Made by a program: the position numbers and the translations under genes
Notes under the pieces: model-generated
The model's database searches: none
What the model was told of the DNA's origin: nothing
The model's input: the letters and a program-made list of their open reading frames with translations, nothing else
From: Hydractinia symbiolongicarpus
Taxonomy: Eukaryota > Cnidaria > Hydrozoa > Anthoathecata > Hydractiniidae
Length of the DNA: 64,000 nucleotides
Assembly: GCF_029227915.1 (NCBI RefSeq)
Contig: NC_079876.1
Span: 39,892,073-39,956,072 of the forward strand
Direction of reading: 5' to 3'
Part shown: piece by piece, positions 34,351-48,600 of the stretch
Numbering within the stretch: the first letter of the stretch is position 1
Layout: each line of letters begins with the position of its first letter

Positions 34351-37180
34351 TTGAAAACATTTTTAAAAACTACAAGTCTCATGGGTTTTAGTGGTGAAAA
34401 TATAATTTAAAAAATCGTTCGGGAAATGGGTTTACTCCCTGGGTACTTTCTTTGTATACTTTTGACTATACGGGCCGAGTCCGGGATTTTCGGGAAGTCG
34501 CGGGTTTTCGTTTGCCGGCGATTAAACTTCTTTTATTCAGCGTCTCATCAAAAATGAAATCAAATTTGAAAACTGCTAGTCTCATGCGTTTTAGTGGTGA
34601 CAAAATAATTTAAAAAATCGTTCGTGAAATGAGTTTACTTCCTGGGTACTTTCTTTGTATACTTTTGACTATACGGGCCGAGTCCGGGATTTACGGGAAG
34701 TCGCGGGTTTTCGTTTGCCGGCGATTAAACTTCTTTTATTCAGCGTCTCATCAAAAATGAAAACATTTTTAAAAACTACAAGTCTCATGGGCTTTAGTGG
34801 TGAAATAATAATTTAAAAAATCGTTTGGGATATGAGTTTACTCCCTGGGTACTTTCTTAGTATACTTTTGACTATACGGGCCGAGTCCGGGATTTACGGG
34901 AAATCGCAGGTTTTCGTTTGCCGGCGATTAAACTTCTTTTATTCAGCGTCTCATCAAAAATGAAAACATTTTTGAAAACTACAAGTCTCATGCGTTTTAG
35001 TATGAAAAAAAAATTTAAAAAATCGTTCGGCAAATGAGTTTACTCCCTGGGTACTTTCTTTGTATACTTTTGACTATACGGGCCGAGTCCGGGATTTACG
35101 GGAAGTCGCGGGTTTTCGTTTGCCGGCGATTAAACTTCTTTTATTCAGCGTCTCATCAAAAATGAAAACATTTTTAAAAACTACAAGTCTCATGGGCTTT
35201 AGTGGTGAAATAATAATTTAAAAAATCGTTTGGGAAATGAGTTTACTCCCTGGGTACTTTCTTTGTATACTTTTGACTATACGGGCCGAGTCCGGGATTT
35301 ACGGGAAATCGCAGGTTTTCGTTTGCCGGCGATTAAACTTCTTTTATGCAGCGTCTCATCAAAAATGAAAACATTTTTGAAAACTACAAGTCTTATGCGT
35401 TTCAGTGGTGAAAAAATAAATTAAAAAATCGTTCGGGAAATGAGTTTACTTCCTGGGTACTTTTTTTGTATACATTCGACTATACGGGCCAAGCCCGGGA
35501 TTTACGGGAAATCGCGGTTTTTCGTTTGCCGGCGATTAAACTTCTTTTATTCAGCGTTTCATCAAAAATGAAAACATTTTTAAAAACTAAAAGTCTCATG
35601 GGCTTTAGTGGTGAAATAATAATTTAAAAAATCGTTCTGGAAATGAGTTTACTCGCAGGGTACTTTCTTTGTATACTTTTGACTATACGGGCCGAGTCCG
35701 GGATTTACGGGAAATCGCAGGTTTTCGTTTGCCGGCGATTAAACTTCTTTTATTCAGCGTCTCATCAAAAATGAAAAAATTTTTGAAAACTACAAGTCTC
35801 ATGCGTTTTAGTATGAAAAAAAAAATTAAAAAATCGTTCGGCAAATGAGTTTACTCCCTGGGTACTTTCTTTGTATACTTTTGACTATACGGACCGAGTC
35901 CGGGATTTACCGGAAGTCGTGGGTTTTCGTTTGCCGGCGATTAAACTTCTTTTATTCAGCGTCTCATCAAAAATGAAAACATTTTTAGAAACTACAAGTC
36001 TCATGGGCTTTAGTGGTGAAATAATAATTTAAAAAATCGTTTGGGAAATGAGTTTACTCCCTGGGTACTTTCTTTGTATACTTTTGACTATACGGGCCGA
36101 GTCCGGGATTTACAGGAAATCGCAGGTTTTCGTTTGCCGGCGATTAAACTTCTTTTATTCAGCGTCTCATCAAAAATGAAAACATTTTTGAAAACTACAA
36201 GTCTCATGCGTTTTAGTGGTGAAAAAATAAATTAAAAAATCGTTCGGGAAATGAGTTTACTCACAGGGTACTTTTTTTGTATACATTCGACTATACGGGC
36301 CAAGCCCGGGATTTACGGGAAATCGCGGTTTTTCGTTTGCCGGCGATTAAACTTCTTTTATTCAGCGTCTCATCAAAAATGAAAACATTTTTGAAAACTA
36401 CAAGTCTTATGCGTTTTAGTGGTGAAAAAATAATTTAAAAAATCGTTCTGGAAATGAGTTTACTCGCAGGGTACTTTCTTTGTATATATTCGACTATACG
36501 GGCCAAGCCCGGGATTTACGGGAAATCGCGGGTTTTCGTTTGCCGGCGATTAAACATCTTTTATTCAGCGTCTCATCAAAAATGAAAACATTTTTGAAAA
36601 CTACAAGTCTCATATGTTTTAGTGGTGAAAAAATAATTTAAAAAATCGTTCTGGAAATGAGTTTACTCGCAGGGTACTTTCTTTGTATATGTTCGACTAT
36701 ACGGGCCAAGCCCGGGATTTACGGGAAATCGCGGGTTTTCGTTTGCCGGCGATTAAACATCTTTTATTCAGCGTCTCATCAAAAATGAAAACATTTTTGA
36801 AAACTACAAGTCTCATGTGTTTTAGTGGTGAAAAAATAATTTAAAAAATCGTTCGGGAAATGAGTTTACACCCTGGGTACTTTCTTTGTATACTTTTGAC
36901 TATACGGGCTGAGTCCAGGATTTACGGGAAGTCATGGGTTTTCGTTTGCCGGCGATTAAACTTCTTTTATTCAGCGTCTCATCAACAATGGAAACATTTT
37001 TAAAAACTACAAGTCTCATGCGTTTTAGTGGTGAAAAAAAAAATTTAAAAAATCGTTCGGGAAATGAGTTTACTCCCTGGGTACTTTCTTTGTATACATT
37101 CGACTACACGGGCCAAGCCCGGGATTTAGGGGAAATCGCTGGTTTTCGTTTGCCGGCGATTAAACCTCTTTCATTAAGCG
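34350..37180 (+). repeat. Mixed satellite zone with 4-monomer spacing
   Basis: About 14 monomers with an 811-bp offset linking 35,230-35,420 to 36,041-36,235. It includes TTATGCAGCG monomers like those left of the transposon, TCGCAGGGTAC monomers like those at 31-34 kb, and one monomer at 34,555 with AAATCAAATTTGAAAACTGC, related to the AAAACAAATTTG form of 38-52 kb. It looks like a transition between two HOR zones. No gene is seen. Confidence 0.7.
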
Positions 37181-39617
37181 TCTCATCAAAAATGAAAACA
37201 TTTTTGAAAACTACAAGTCTCATGTGTTTTAATGGTGAAAAAATGATTTAAAAAATCGTTCGGAAAATGAGTTTACTCCCTGGGTACTTTCTTTGTATAA
37301 TTTTGACTATACCGGTCGAGTCCGGGATTTACGGGAAATTGCGGGTTTTCGTTTGCCAGCTATTAAACTTTTTTTATTCAGCGTCCCATCAAAAATTAAA
37401 ACATTTTTGAAAACTACAAGTCTCATGCGTTTTAGTGGTGAAAAAATAATATAAAAAATCGTTTTGGAAATGAGTTTACTCACAGGGTACTTTCTTTGTA
37501 TACATTCGACTATACGGGCCAAGCCCGGGATTTACGGGAAATCGCGGGTTTATGTTTGCCGGCGATTAAACCACTTTCATTAAGCGTCTCATCAAAAATG
37601 AAAACATTTCTGAAAACTACAAGTCTCATGGGTTTTAGTGTTGAAAAAATAATTTAAAAAATCGTTCGGGAAATGAGTTTACACCCTGGGTACTTTCTTT
37701 GTATACTTTTGACTATACGGGCCGAGTCCGGGATTTACGGGAAGTCGCGGGTTTTCGTTTGCCAGCGATTAAACTTCTTTTATTCAGCGTCTCATCAAAA
37801 ATGAAAACATTTTTAAAAACTACAAGTCTCATGGGCTTTAGTGGTGAAATAATAAATTTAAAAATTCGTTCTGGAAATGAGTTTACACCCTGGGTACTAT
37901 CTTTGTATACTTTTGACTATACGGGCCGAGTCCGGGATTTACGGGAAGTCGCGGGTTTTCGTTTGCCGGCGATTAAACTTCTTTTATTCAGCGTCTCATC
38001 AAAAATGAAAACAAATTTGAAAACTGCAAGTCTCATGCGTTTTAGTGGTGAAAAAATAATTCAAAAAATCGTTCGTGAAATGAGTTTACTTCCTGGGTAC
38101 TTTCTTTGTATGCTTTTGACTATACGGGCCGAATCCAGGATTTACGGGAAGTCGCGGGTTTTCGTTTGCCGGCGATTAAACTTCTTTTATTCAGCGTCTC
38201 ATTAAAAATGAAAACATTTTAAAAAACTACAAGTCTCATGGGCTTTAGTGGTGAAATAATAATTTAAAAAATCGTTTGGGAAATAAGTTTACTCCCTGGG
38301 TACTTTCTTTGTATACTTTTGACTATACGGGCCGAGTCCGGGATTTACGGGAAATCGCAGGTTTTTGTTTGCCGGCGATTAAACTTCTTTTATTCAGCGT
38401 CTCATCAAAACTGAAAACATTTTTGAAAACTACAAGTCTCATGTGTTTTAATGGTGAAAAAATGATTTAAAAAATCCTTCGGAAAATGAGTTTACTCCCT
38501 GGGTACTTTCTTTGTATAATTTTGACTATACCGGTCGAGTCCGGGATTTACGGGAAATTGCGGGTTTTCGTTTGCCAGCTATTAAACTTTTTTTATTCAG
38601 CGTCCCATCAAAAATTAAAACATTTTTGAAAACTACAAGTCTCATGCGTTTTAGTGGTGAAAAAATAATATAAAAAATCGTTTTGGAAATGAGTTTACTC
38701 ACAGGGTACTTTCTTTGTATACATTCGACTATACGGGCCAAGCCCGGGATTTACGGGAAATCGCGGGTTTATGTTTGCCGGCGATTAAACCACTTTCATT
38801 AAGCGTCTCATCAAAAATGAAAACATTTCTGAAAACTACAAGTCTCATGCGTTTTAGTGTTGAAAAAATAATTTAAAAAATCGTTCGGGAAATGAGTTTA
38901 CACCCTGGGTACTTTCTTTGTATACTTTTGACTATACGGGCCGAGTCCGGGATTTACGGGAAGTCGCGGGTTTTCGTTTGCCAGCGATTAAACTTCTTTT
39001 ATTCAGCGTCTCATCAAAAATGAAAACATTTTTAAAAACTACAAGTCTCATGGGCTTTAGTGGTGAAATAATAAATTTAAAAATTCGTTCTGGAAATGAG
39101 TTTACACCCTGGGTACTATCTTTGTATACTTTTGACTATACGGGCCGAGTCCGGGATTTACGGGAAGTCGCGGGTTTTCGTTTGCCGGCGATTAAACTTC
39201 TTTTATTCAGCGTCTCATCAAAAATGAAAACAAATTTGAAAACTGCTAGTCTCATGCGTTTTAGTGGTGAAAAAATAATTCAAAAAATCGTTCGTGAAAT
39301 GAGTTTACTTCCTGGGTACTTTCTTTGTATGCTTTTGACTATACGGGCCGAGTCCGGGATTTACGGGAAGTCGCGGGTTTTCGTTTGCCGGCGATTAAAC
39401 TTCTTTTATTCAGCGTCTCATTAAAAATGAAAACATTTTAAAAAACTACAAGTCTCATGGGCTTTAGTGGTGAAATAATAATTTAAAAAATCGTTTGGGA
39501 AATAAGTTTACTCCCTGGGTACTTTCTTTGTATACTTTTGACTATACGGGCCGAGTCCGGGATTTACGGGAAATCGCAGGTTTTTGTTTGCCGGCGATTA
39601 AACTTCTTTTATTCAGC
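37180..39617 (+). repeat. 6-monomer higher-order repeat, two tandem copies
   Basis: Offset 1,219 bp; copy 1 is about 37,180-38,398 and copy 2 about 38,399-39,617. Shared rarities are TTTGTATAATTTTGAC with TATACCGGTCGAG (37,310 and 38,529), CGTCCCATCAAAAATTAAAAC and GTGTTTTAATGGTG. From 39,224 a 2-monomer unit with AAAACAAATTTGAAAACTGC repeats once more at offset 406 bp. Confidence 0.88.
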
Positions 39618-42600
39618 GTCTCATCAAAAATGAAAACAAATTTGAAAACTGCTAGTCTCATGCGTTTTAGTGGTGAAAAAATAATTCAAAAAATCGTTCG
39701 TGAAATGAGTTTACTTCCTGGGTACTTTCTTTGTATGCTTTTGACTATACGGGCCGAGTCCGGGATTTACGGGAAGTCGCGGGTTTTCGTTTGCCGGCGA
39801 TTAAACTTCTTTTATTCAGCGTCTCATTAAAAATGAAAACATTTTAAAAAACTACAAGTCTCATGGGCTTTAGTGGTGAAATAATAATTTAAAAAATCGT
39901 TTGGGAAATAAGTTTACTCCCTGGGTACTTTCTTTGTATACTTTTGACTATACGGGCCGAGTCCGGGATTTACGGGAAATCGCAGGTTTTTGTTTGCCGG
40001 CGATTAAACTTCTTTTATTCAGCGTCTCATCAAAAATGAAAACATTTTTGAAAACTACAAGTCTCATGCGTTTTAGTGGTGAAAAAATAAATTAAAAAAT
40101 CGTTCGGGAAATGAGTTTACTCCCTGGGTACTTTCTTTGTATACTTTTGACTATACGGGCCAAGCCCGGGATTAACGGGAAATCGCGGGTTTTCGTTTGC
40201 CGGCGATTAAACTTCTTTTATTCAGTGTCTCATCAAAAATGAAAACAATTTTGAAAACTACAAGTCTTATGCGTTTTAGTAGTGAAAAAATAATTTAAAA
40301 ATCGTTCTGGAAATGAGTTTACTCACAGGGTACTTTTTTTGTATACATTCGACTATACGGCCAAGCCCGGGATTTACGGGAAATCGCGGGTTTTCGTTTG
40401 TCGGCGATTAAACCTCTTTCATTAAGCGTCTCATCAAAAATGAAAGCATTTCTGAAAACTACAAGTCTCATGCGTTTTAGTATGAAAAAAAAAATTTAAA
40501 AAATCGTTCGGGAAATGAGTTTACTCCCTGGGTACTTTCTTTGTATACTTTTGACTATACGGGCCAAGCCCGGGATTTGCGGGAAATCGCGGTTTTTCGT
40601 TTGCCGGCGATTAAACTTATTTTATTCAGCGTCTCATCAAAAATGAAAACATTTTTAAAAACTACAAGTCTTATGCGTTTTAGTGGTGAAAAAATAATTT
40701 AAAAAATCGTTCTGGAAATGATTTTACTCGCAGGGTACTTTCTTTGTATATATTCGACTATACGGGCAAAGCCCGGGATTTACGGGAAATCGCGGGTTTT
40801 CGTTTGCCGGCGATTAAACCTCTTTTATTCAGCGTCTCATCAAAAATGAAAACATTTTTGAAAACTACAAGTCTTATGCGTTTTAGTGGTGAAAAATAAT
40901 TTAAAAAATCGTTCGGGAAATGAGTTTACTCCCTGGGTACTTTCTTTGTATACTTTTGACTATACGGGCCGAGTCCAGGATTTACGGGAAGTCGCAGGTT
41001 TTCGTTTGCCGGCGATTAAACTTCTTTTATTCAGCGTCTCATCAAAAATGAAAACATTTTTAAAAACTACAAGTCTCATGCGTTTTAGTGGTGAAAAAAA
41101 AATTTAAAAAATCGTTCGGGAAATGAGTTTACTCCCTGGGTACTTTCTTTGTATACATTCGACTACACGGGGCAAGCCCGGGATTTAGGGGAAATCGCTG
41201 GTTTTCGTTTGCCGGCGATTAAACCTCTTGCATTAAGCGTCTCATCAAAAATGAAAACATTTTTGAAAACTACAAGTCTCATGCGTTTTAGTGGTGAAAA
41301 TATAATTTAAAAAATCGTTCGGGAAATGGGTTTACTCCCTGGGTACTTTCTTTGTATACTTTTGACTATACGGGCCGAGTCCGGGATTTACGGGAAGTCG
41401 CGGGTTTTCGTTTGCCGGCGATTAAACTTCATTTATTCAGCGTCTCATCAAAAATGAAAACAAATTTGAAAACTGCTAGTCTCATGCGTTTTAGTGGTGA
41501 AAAAATAATTCAAAAAATCGTTCGTGAAATGAGTTTACTTCCTGGGTACTTTCTTTGTATGCTTTTGACTATACGGGCCGAGTCCGGGATTTACGGGAAG
41601 TCGCGGGTTTTCGTTTGCCGGCGATTAAACTTCTTTTATTCAGCGTCTCATTAAAAATGAAAACATTTTAAAAAACTACAAGTCTCATGGGCTTTAGTGG
41701 TGAAATAATAATTTAAAAAATCGTTTGGGAAATAAGTTTACTCCCTGGGTACTTTATTTGTATACTTTTGACTATACGGGCCGAGTCCGGGATTTACGGG
41801 AAATCGCAGGTTTTTGTTTGCCGGCGATTAAACTTCTTTTATTCAGCGTCTCGTCAAAAATGAAAACATTTTTGAAAACTACAAGTCTCATGCGTTTTAG
41901 TGGTGAAAAAATAAATTAAAAAATCGTTCGGGAAATGAGTTTACTCCCTGGGTACTTTCTTTGTATACTTTTGACTATACGGGCCAAGCCCGGGATTAAC
42001 GGGAAATCGCGGGTTTTCGTTTGCCGGCGATTAAACTTCTTTTATTCAGTGTCTCATCAAAAATGAAAACAATTTTGAAAACTACAAGTCTTATGCGTTT
42101 TAGTAGTGAAAAAATAATTTAAAAATCGTTCTGGAAATGAGTTTACTCACAGGGTACTTTTTTTGTATACATTCGACTATACGGCCAAGCCCGGGATTTA
42201 CGGGAAATCGCGGGTTTTCGTTTGTCGGCGATTAAACCTCTTTCATTAAGCGTCTCATCAAAAATGAAAGCATTTCTGAAAACTACAAGTCTCATGCGTT
42301 TTAGTATGAAAAAAAAAATTTAAAAAATCGTTCGGGAAATGAGTTTACTCCCTGGGTACTTTCTTTGTATACTTTTGACTATACGGGCCAAGCCCGGGAT
42401 TTACGGGAAATCGCGGTTTTTCGTTTGCCGGCGATTAAACTTATTTTATTCAGCGTCTCATCAAAAATGAAAACATTTTTGAAAACTACAAGTCTCATGC
42501 GTTTTAGTATGAAAAAAAAAATTTAAAAAATCGTTCGGGAAATGAGTTTACTCCCTGGGTACTTTCTTTGTATACTTTTGACTATACGGGCCAAGCCCGG

Positions 42601-45600
42601 GATTTACGGGAAATCGCGGTTTTTCGTTTGCCGGCGATTAAACTTATTTTATTCAGCGTCTCATCAAAAATGAAAACATTTTTGAAAACTACAAGTCTTA
42701 TGCGTTTTAGTGGTGAAAAAATAATTTAAAAAATCGTTCTGGAAATGATTTTACTCGCAGGGTACTTTCTTTGTATATATTTGACTATACGGGCCAAGCC
42801 CGGGATTTACGGGAAATCGCGGGTTTTCGTTTGCCGGCGATTAAACCTCTTTTATTCAGCGTCTCATCAAAAATGAAAACATTTTTGAAAACTACAAGTC
42901 TTATGCGTTTTAGTGGTGAAAAATAATTTAAAAAATCGTTCGGGAAATGAGTTTACTCCCTGGGTACTTTCTTTGTATACATTCGACTACACGGGGCAAG
43001 CCCGGGATTTACGGGAAATCGCGGTTTTTCGTTTGCCGGCGATTAAACTTATTTTATTCAGCGTCTCATCAAAAATGAAAACATTTTTGAAAACTACAAG
43101 TCTTATGCGTTTTAGTGGTGAAAAAATAATTTAAAAAATCGTTCTGGAAATGATTTTACTCGCAGGGTACTTTCTTTGTATATATTTGACTATACGGGCC
43201 AAGCCCGGGATTTACGGGAAATCGCGGGTTTTCGTTTGCCGGCGATTAAACCTCTTTTATTCAGCGTCTCATCAAAAATGAAAACATTTTTGAAAACTAC
43301 AAGTCTTATGCGTTTTAGTGGTGAAAAATAATTTAAAAAATCGTTCGGGAAATGAGTTTACTCCCGGGGTACTTTCTTTGTATTCTTTTAATTATATGGT
43401 CCGAGTCCAGGGTTTACGGGAAATGGCGGGTTTTCGTTTGCCGGCATTAAACTTTTTTTATTCAGCGTCTCATCAAAAATGAAAACATTTTTGAAAACTA
43501 CAAGTCTCATGCGTTTTAGTGGTGAAAAAATAATATAAAAAATCGTTCGGGAAATGAGTTTACTCCCTGGGTACTTTTCTTGTATACTTTTGACTATGCG
43601 GGCCAAGCCCGGGATTTACGGGAAATGGCGTGTTTTCGTTTGCCGGCGATTAAACTTCTTTTATCCAGTGTCTCATCAAAAATGAAAACATTTTTGAAAA
43701 CTACAAGTCTCATGGGCTTTAGTGGTGAAATAATAATTTAAAAAATCGTTCTGGAAATGAGTTTACACCCTGGGTACTTTTATTGTATACTTTTGACTAT
43801 GCGGGCCAAGCCCGGGATTTACGGGAAATGGCGTGTTTTCGTTTGCCGGCGATTAAACTTCTTTTATCCAGTGTCTCATCAAAAATGAAAACATTTTTGA
43901 AAACTACAAGTCTCATGGGCTTTAGTGGTGAAATAATAATTTAAAAAATCGTTCTGGAAATGAGTTTACACCCTGGGTACTATCTTTGTATACTTTTGAC
44001 TATACGGGTCGAGTCCGGGATTTACAGGAAATCGCAGGTTTTCGTTTGCCGGCGATTAAACTTCTTTTATTCAGCGTCTCATCAAAAATGAAAACATTTT
44101 TGAAAACTACAAGTCTCATGGGGTTTAGTGGTGAAATAATAATTTAAAAAATCGTTCTGGAAATGAGTTTACACCCTGGGTACTTTTATTGTATACTTTT
44201 GACTATGCGGGCCAAGCCCGGGATTTACGGGAAATGGCGTGTTTTCGTTTGCCGGCGATTAAACTTCTTTTATTCAGCGTTTCATCAAAAATGAAAACAT
44301 TTTTGAAAACTACAAGTCTCATATGTTTTAGTGGTGAAAAAATAATTTAAAAAATCGTTCGGAAAATGAGTTTACTCCCTGGGTACTTTCTTTGTATAAT
44401 TTTGACTATACCGGTCGAGTCCGGGATTTACGGGAAATTGCGGGTTTTCGTTTGCCAGCTATTAAACTTTTTTTATTCAGCGTCCCATCAAAAATTAAAA
44501 CATTTTTGAAAACTACAAGTCTCATGGGTTTTAGTGTTGAAAAAATAATTTAAAAAATCGTTCGGGAAATGAGTTTACACCCTGGGTACTTTCTTTGTAT
44601 ACTTTTGACTATACGGGCCGAGTCCGGGATTTACGGGAAGTCGCGGGTTTTCGTTTGCCAGCGATTAAACTTCTTTTATTCAGCGTCTCATCAAAAATGA
44701 AAACATTTTTAAAAACTACAAGTCTCATGGGCTTTAGTGGTGAAATAATAAATTTAAAAATTCGTTCTGGAAATGAGTTTACACCCTGGGTACTATCTTT
44801 GTATACTTTTGACTATACGGGCCGAGTCCGGGATTTACGGGAAGTCGCGGGTTTTCGTTTGCCGGCGATTAAACTTCTTTTATTCAGCGTCTCATCAAAA
44901 ATGAAAACAAATTTGAAAACTGCAAGTCTCATGCGTTTTAGTGGTGAAAAAATAATTCAAAAAATCGTTCGTGAAATGAGTTTACTTCCTGGGTACTTTC
45001 TTTGTATGCTTTTGACTATACGGGCCGAATCCAGGATTTACGGGAAGTCGCGGGTTTTCGTTTGCCGGCGATTAAACTTCTTTTATTCAGCGTCTCATTA
45101 AAAATGAAAACATTTTAAAAAACTACAAGTCTCATGGGCTTTAGTGGTGAAATAATAATTTAAAAAATCGTTTGGGAAATAAGTTTACTCCCTGGGTACT
45201 TTCTTTGTATACTTTTGACTATACGGGCCGAGTCCGGGATTTACGGGAAATCGCAGGTTTTTGTTTGCCGGCGATTAAACTTCTTTTATTCAGCGTCTCA
45301 TCAAAACTGAAAACATTTTTGAAAACTACAAGTCTCATGTGTTTTAATGGTGAAAAAATGATTTAAAAAATCCTTCGGAAAATGAGTTTACTCCCTGGGT
45401 ACTTTCTTTGTATAATTTTGACTATACCGGTCGAGTCCGGGATTTACGGGAAATTGCGGGTTTTCGTTTGCCAGCTATTAAACTTTTTTTATTCAGCGTC
45501 CCATCAAAAATTAAAACATTTTTGAAAACTACAAGTCTCATGCGTTTTAGTGGTGAAAAAATAATATAAAAAATCGTTTTGGAAATGAGTTTACTCACAG

Positions 45601-48600
45601 GGTACTTTCTTTGTATACATTCGACTATACGGGCCAAGCCCGGGATTTACGGGAAATCGCGGGTTTATGTTTGCCGGCGATTAAACCACTTTCATTAAGC
45701 GTCTCATCAAAAATGAAAACATTTCTGAAAACTACAAGTCTCATGCGTTTTAGTGTTGAAAAAATAATTTAAAAAATCGTTCGGGAAATGAGTTTACACC
45801 CTGGGTACTTTCTTTGTATACTTTTGACTATACGGGCCGAGTCCGGGATTTACGGGAAGTCGCGGGTTTTCGTTTGCCAGCGATTAAACTTCTTTTATTC
45901 AGCGTCTCATCAAAAATGAAAACATTTTTAAAAACTACAAGTCTCATGGGCTTTAGTGGTGAAATAATAAATTTAAAAATTCGTTCTGGAAATGAGTTTA
46001 CACCCTGGGTACTATCTTTGTATACTTTTGACTATACGGGCCGAGTCCGGGATTTACGGGAAGTCGCGGGTTTTCGTTTGCCGGCGATTAAACTTCTTTT
46101 ATTCAGCGTCTCATCAAAAATGAAAACAAATTTGAAAACTGCTAGTCTCATGCGTTTTAGTGGTGAAAAAATAATTCAAAAAATCGTTCGTGAAATGAGT
46201 TTACTTCCTGGGTACTTTCTTTGTATGCTTTTGACTATACGGGCCGAGTCCGGGATTTACGGGAAGTCGCGGGTTTTCGTTTGCCGGCGATTAAACTTCT
46301 TTTATTCAGCGTCTCATTAAAAATGAAAACATTTTAAAAAACTACAAGTCTCATGGGCTTTAGTGGTGAAATAATAATTTAAAAAATCGTTTGGGAAATA
46401 AGTTTACTCCCTGGGTACTTTCTTTGTATACTTTTGACTATACGGGCCGAGTCCGGGATTTACGGGAAATCGCAGGTTTTTGTTTGCCGGCGATTAAACT
46501 TCTTTTATTCAGCGTCTCATCAAAAATGAAAACAAATTTGAAAACTGCTAGTCTCATGCGTTTTAGTGGTGAAAAAATAATTCAAAAAATCGTTCGTGAA
46601 ATGAGTTTACTTCCTGGGTACTTTCTTTGTATGCTTTTGACTATACGGGCCGAGTCCGGGATTTACGGGAAGTCGCGGGTTTTCGTTTGCCGGCGATTAA
46701 ACTTCTTTTATTCAGCGTCTCATTAAAAATGAAAACATTTTAAAAAACTACAAGTCTCATGGGCTTTAGTGGTGAAATAATAATTTAAAAAATCGTTTGG
46801 GAAATAAGTTTACTCCCTGGGTACTTTCTTTGTATACTTTTGACTATACGGGCCGAGTCCGGGATTTACGGGAAATCGCAGGTTTTTGTTTGCCGGCGAT
46901 TAAACTTCTTTTATTCAGCGTCTCATCAAAAATGAAAACATTTTTGAAAACTACAAGTCTCATGCGTTTTAGTGGTGAAAAAATAAATTAAAAAATCGTT
47001 CGGGAAATGAGTTTACTCCCTGGGTACTTTCTTTGTATACTTTTGACTATACGGGCCAAGCCCGGGATTAACGGGAAATCGCGGGTTTTCGTTTGCCGGC
47101 GATTAAACTTCTTTTATTCAGTGTCTCATCAAAAATGAAAACAATTTTGAAAACTACAAGTCTTATGCGTTTTAGTAGTGAAAAAATAATTTAAAAATCG
47201 TTCTGGAAATGAGTTTACTCACAGGGTACTTTTTTTGTATACATTCGACTATACGGCCAAGCCCGGGATTTACGGGAAATCGCGGGTTTTCGTTTGTCGG
47301 CGATTAAACCTCTTTCATTAAGCGTCTCATCAAAAATGAAAGCATTTCTGAAAACTACAAGTCTCATGCGTTTTAGTATGAAAAAAAAAATTTAAAAAAT
47401 CGTTCGGGAAATGAGTTTACTCCCTGGGTACTTTCTTTGTATACTTTTGACTATACGGGCCAAGCCCGGGATTTGCGGGAAATCGCGGTTTTTCGTTTGC
47501 CGGCGATTAAACTTATTTTATTCAGCGTCTCATCAAAAATGAAAACATTTTTAAAAACTACAAGTCTTATGCGTTTTAGTGGTGAAAAAATAATTTAAAA
47601 AATCGTTCTGGAAATGATTTTACTCGCAGGGTACTTTCTTTGTATATATTCGACTATACGGGCAAAGCCCGGGATTTACGGGAAATCGCGGGTTTTCGTT
47701 TGCCGGCGATTAAACCTCTTTTATTCAGCGTCTCATCAAAAATGAAAACATTTTTGAAAACTACAAGTCTTATGCGTTTTAGTGGTGAAAAATAATTTAA
47801 AAAATCGTTCGGGAAATGAGTTTACTCCCTGGGTACTTTCTTTGTATACTTTTGACTATACGGGCCGAGTCCAGGATTTACGGGAAGTCGCAGGTTTTCG
47901 TTTGCCGGCGATTAAACTTCTTTTATTCAGCGTCTCATCAAAAATGAAAACATTTTTAAAAACTACAAGTCTCATGCGTTTTAGTGGTGAAAAAAAAATT
48001 TAAAAAATCGTTCGGGAAATGAGTTTACTCCCTGGGTACTTTCTTTGTATACATTCGACTACACGGGGCAAGCCCGGGATTTAGGGGAAATCGCTGGTTT
48101 TCGTTTGCCGGCGATTAAACCTCTTGCATTAAGCGTCTCATCAAAAATGAAAACATTTTTGAAAACTACAAGTCTCATGCGTTTTAGTGGTGAAAATATA
48201 ATTTAAAAAATCGTTCGGGAAATGGGTTTACTCCCTGGGTACTTTCTTTGTATACTTTTGACTATACGGGCCGAGTCCGGGATTTACGGGAAGTCGCGGG
48301 TTTTCGTTTGCCGGCGATTAAACTTCATTTATTCAGCGTCTCATCAAAAATGAAAACAAATTTGAAAACTGCTAGTCTCATGCGTTTTAGTGGTGAAAAA
48401 ATAATTCAAAAAATCGTTCGTGAAATGAGTTTACTTCCTGGGTACTTTCTTTGTATGCTTTTGACTATACGGGCCGAGTCCGGGATTTACGGGAAGTCGC
48501 GGGTTTTCGTTTGCCGGCGATTAAACTTCTTTTATTCAGCGTCTCATTAAAAATGAAAACATTTTAAAAAACTACAAGTCTCATGGGCTTTAGTGGTGAA

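Noticed and set aside
37699-38205. Repeated open frames of 64-168 codons in the satellite (here the longest, 168 codons; also at 38,918, 44,595 and 45,814)
   Set aside because: Those I checked start at TTG, not ATG, in a eukaryotic context. The peptide is just the translation of the monomer, and frames extend only where two monomers add to a multiple of three. Variants do not favour silent changes in any obvious way, and no signal or domain is seen.
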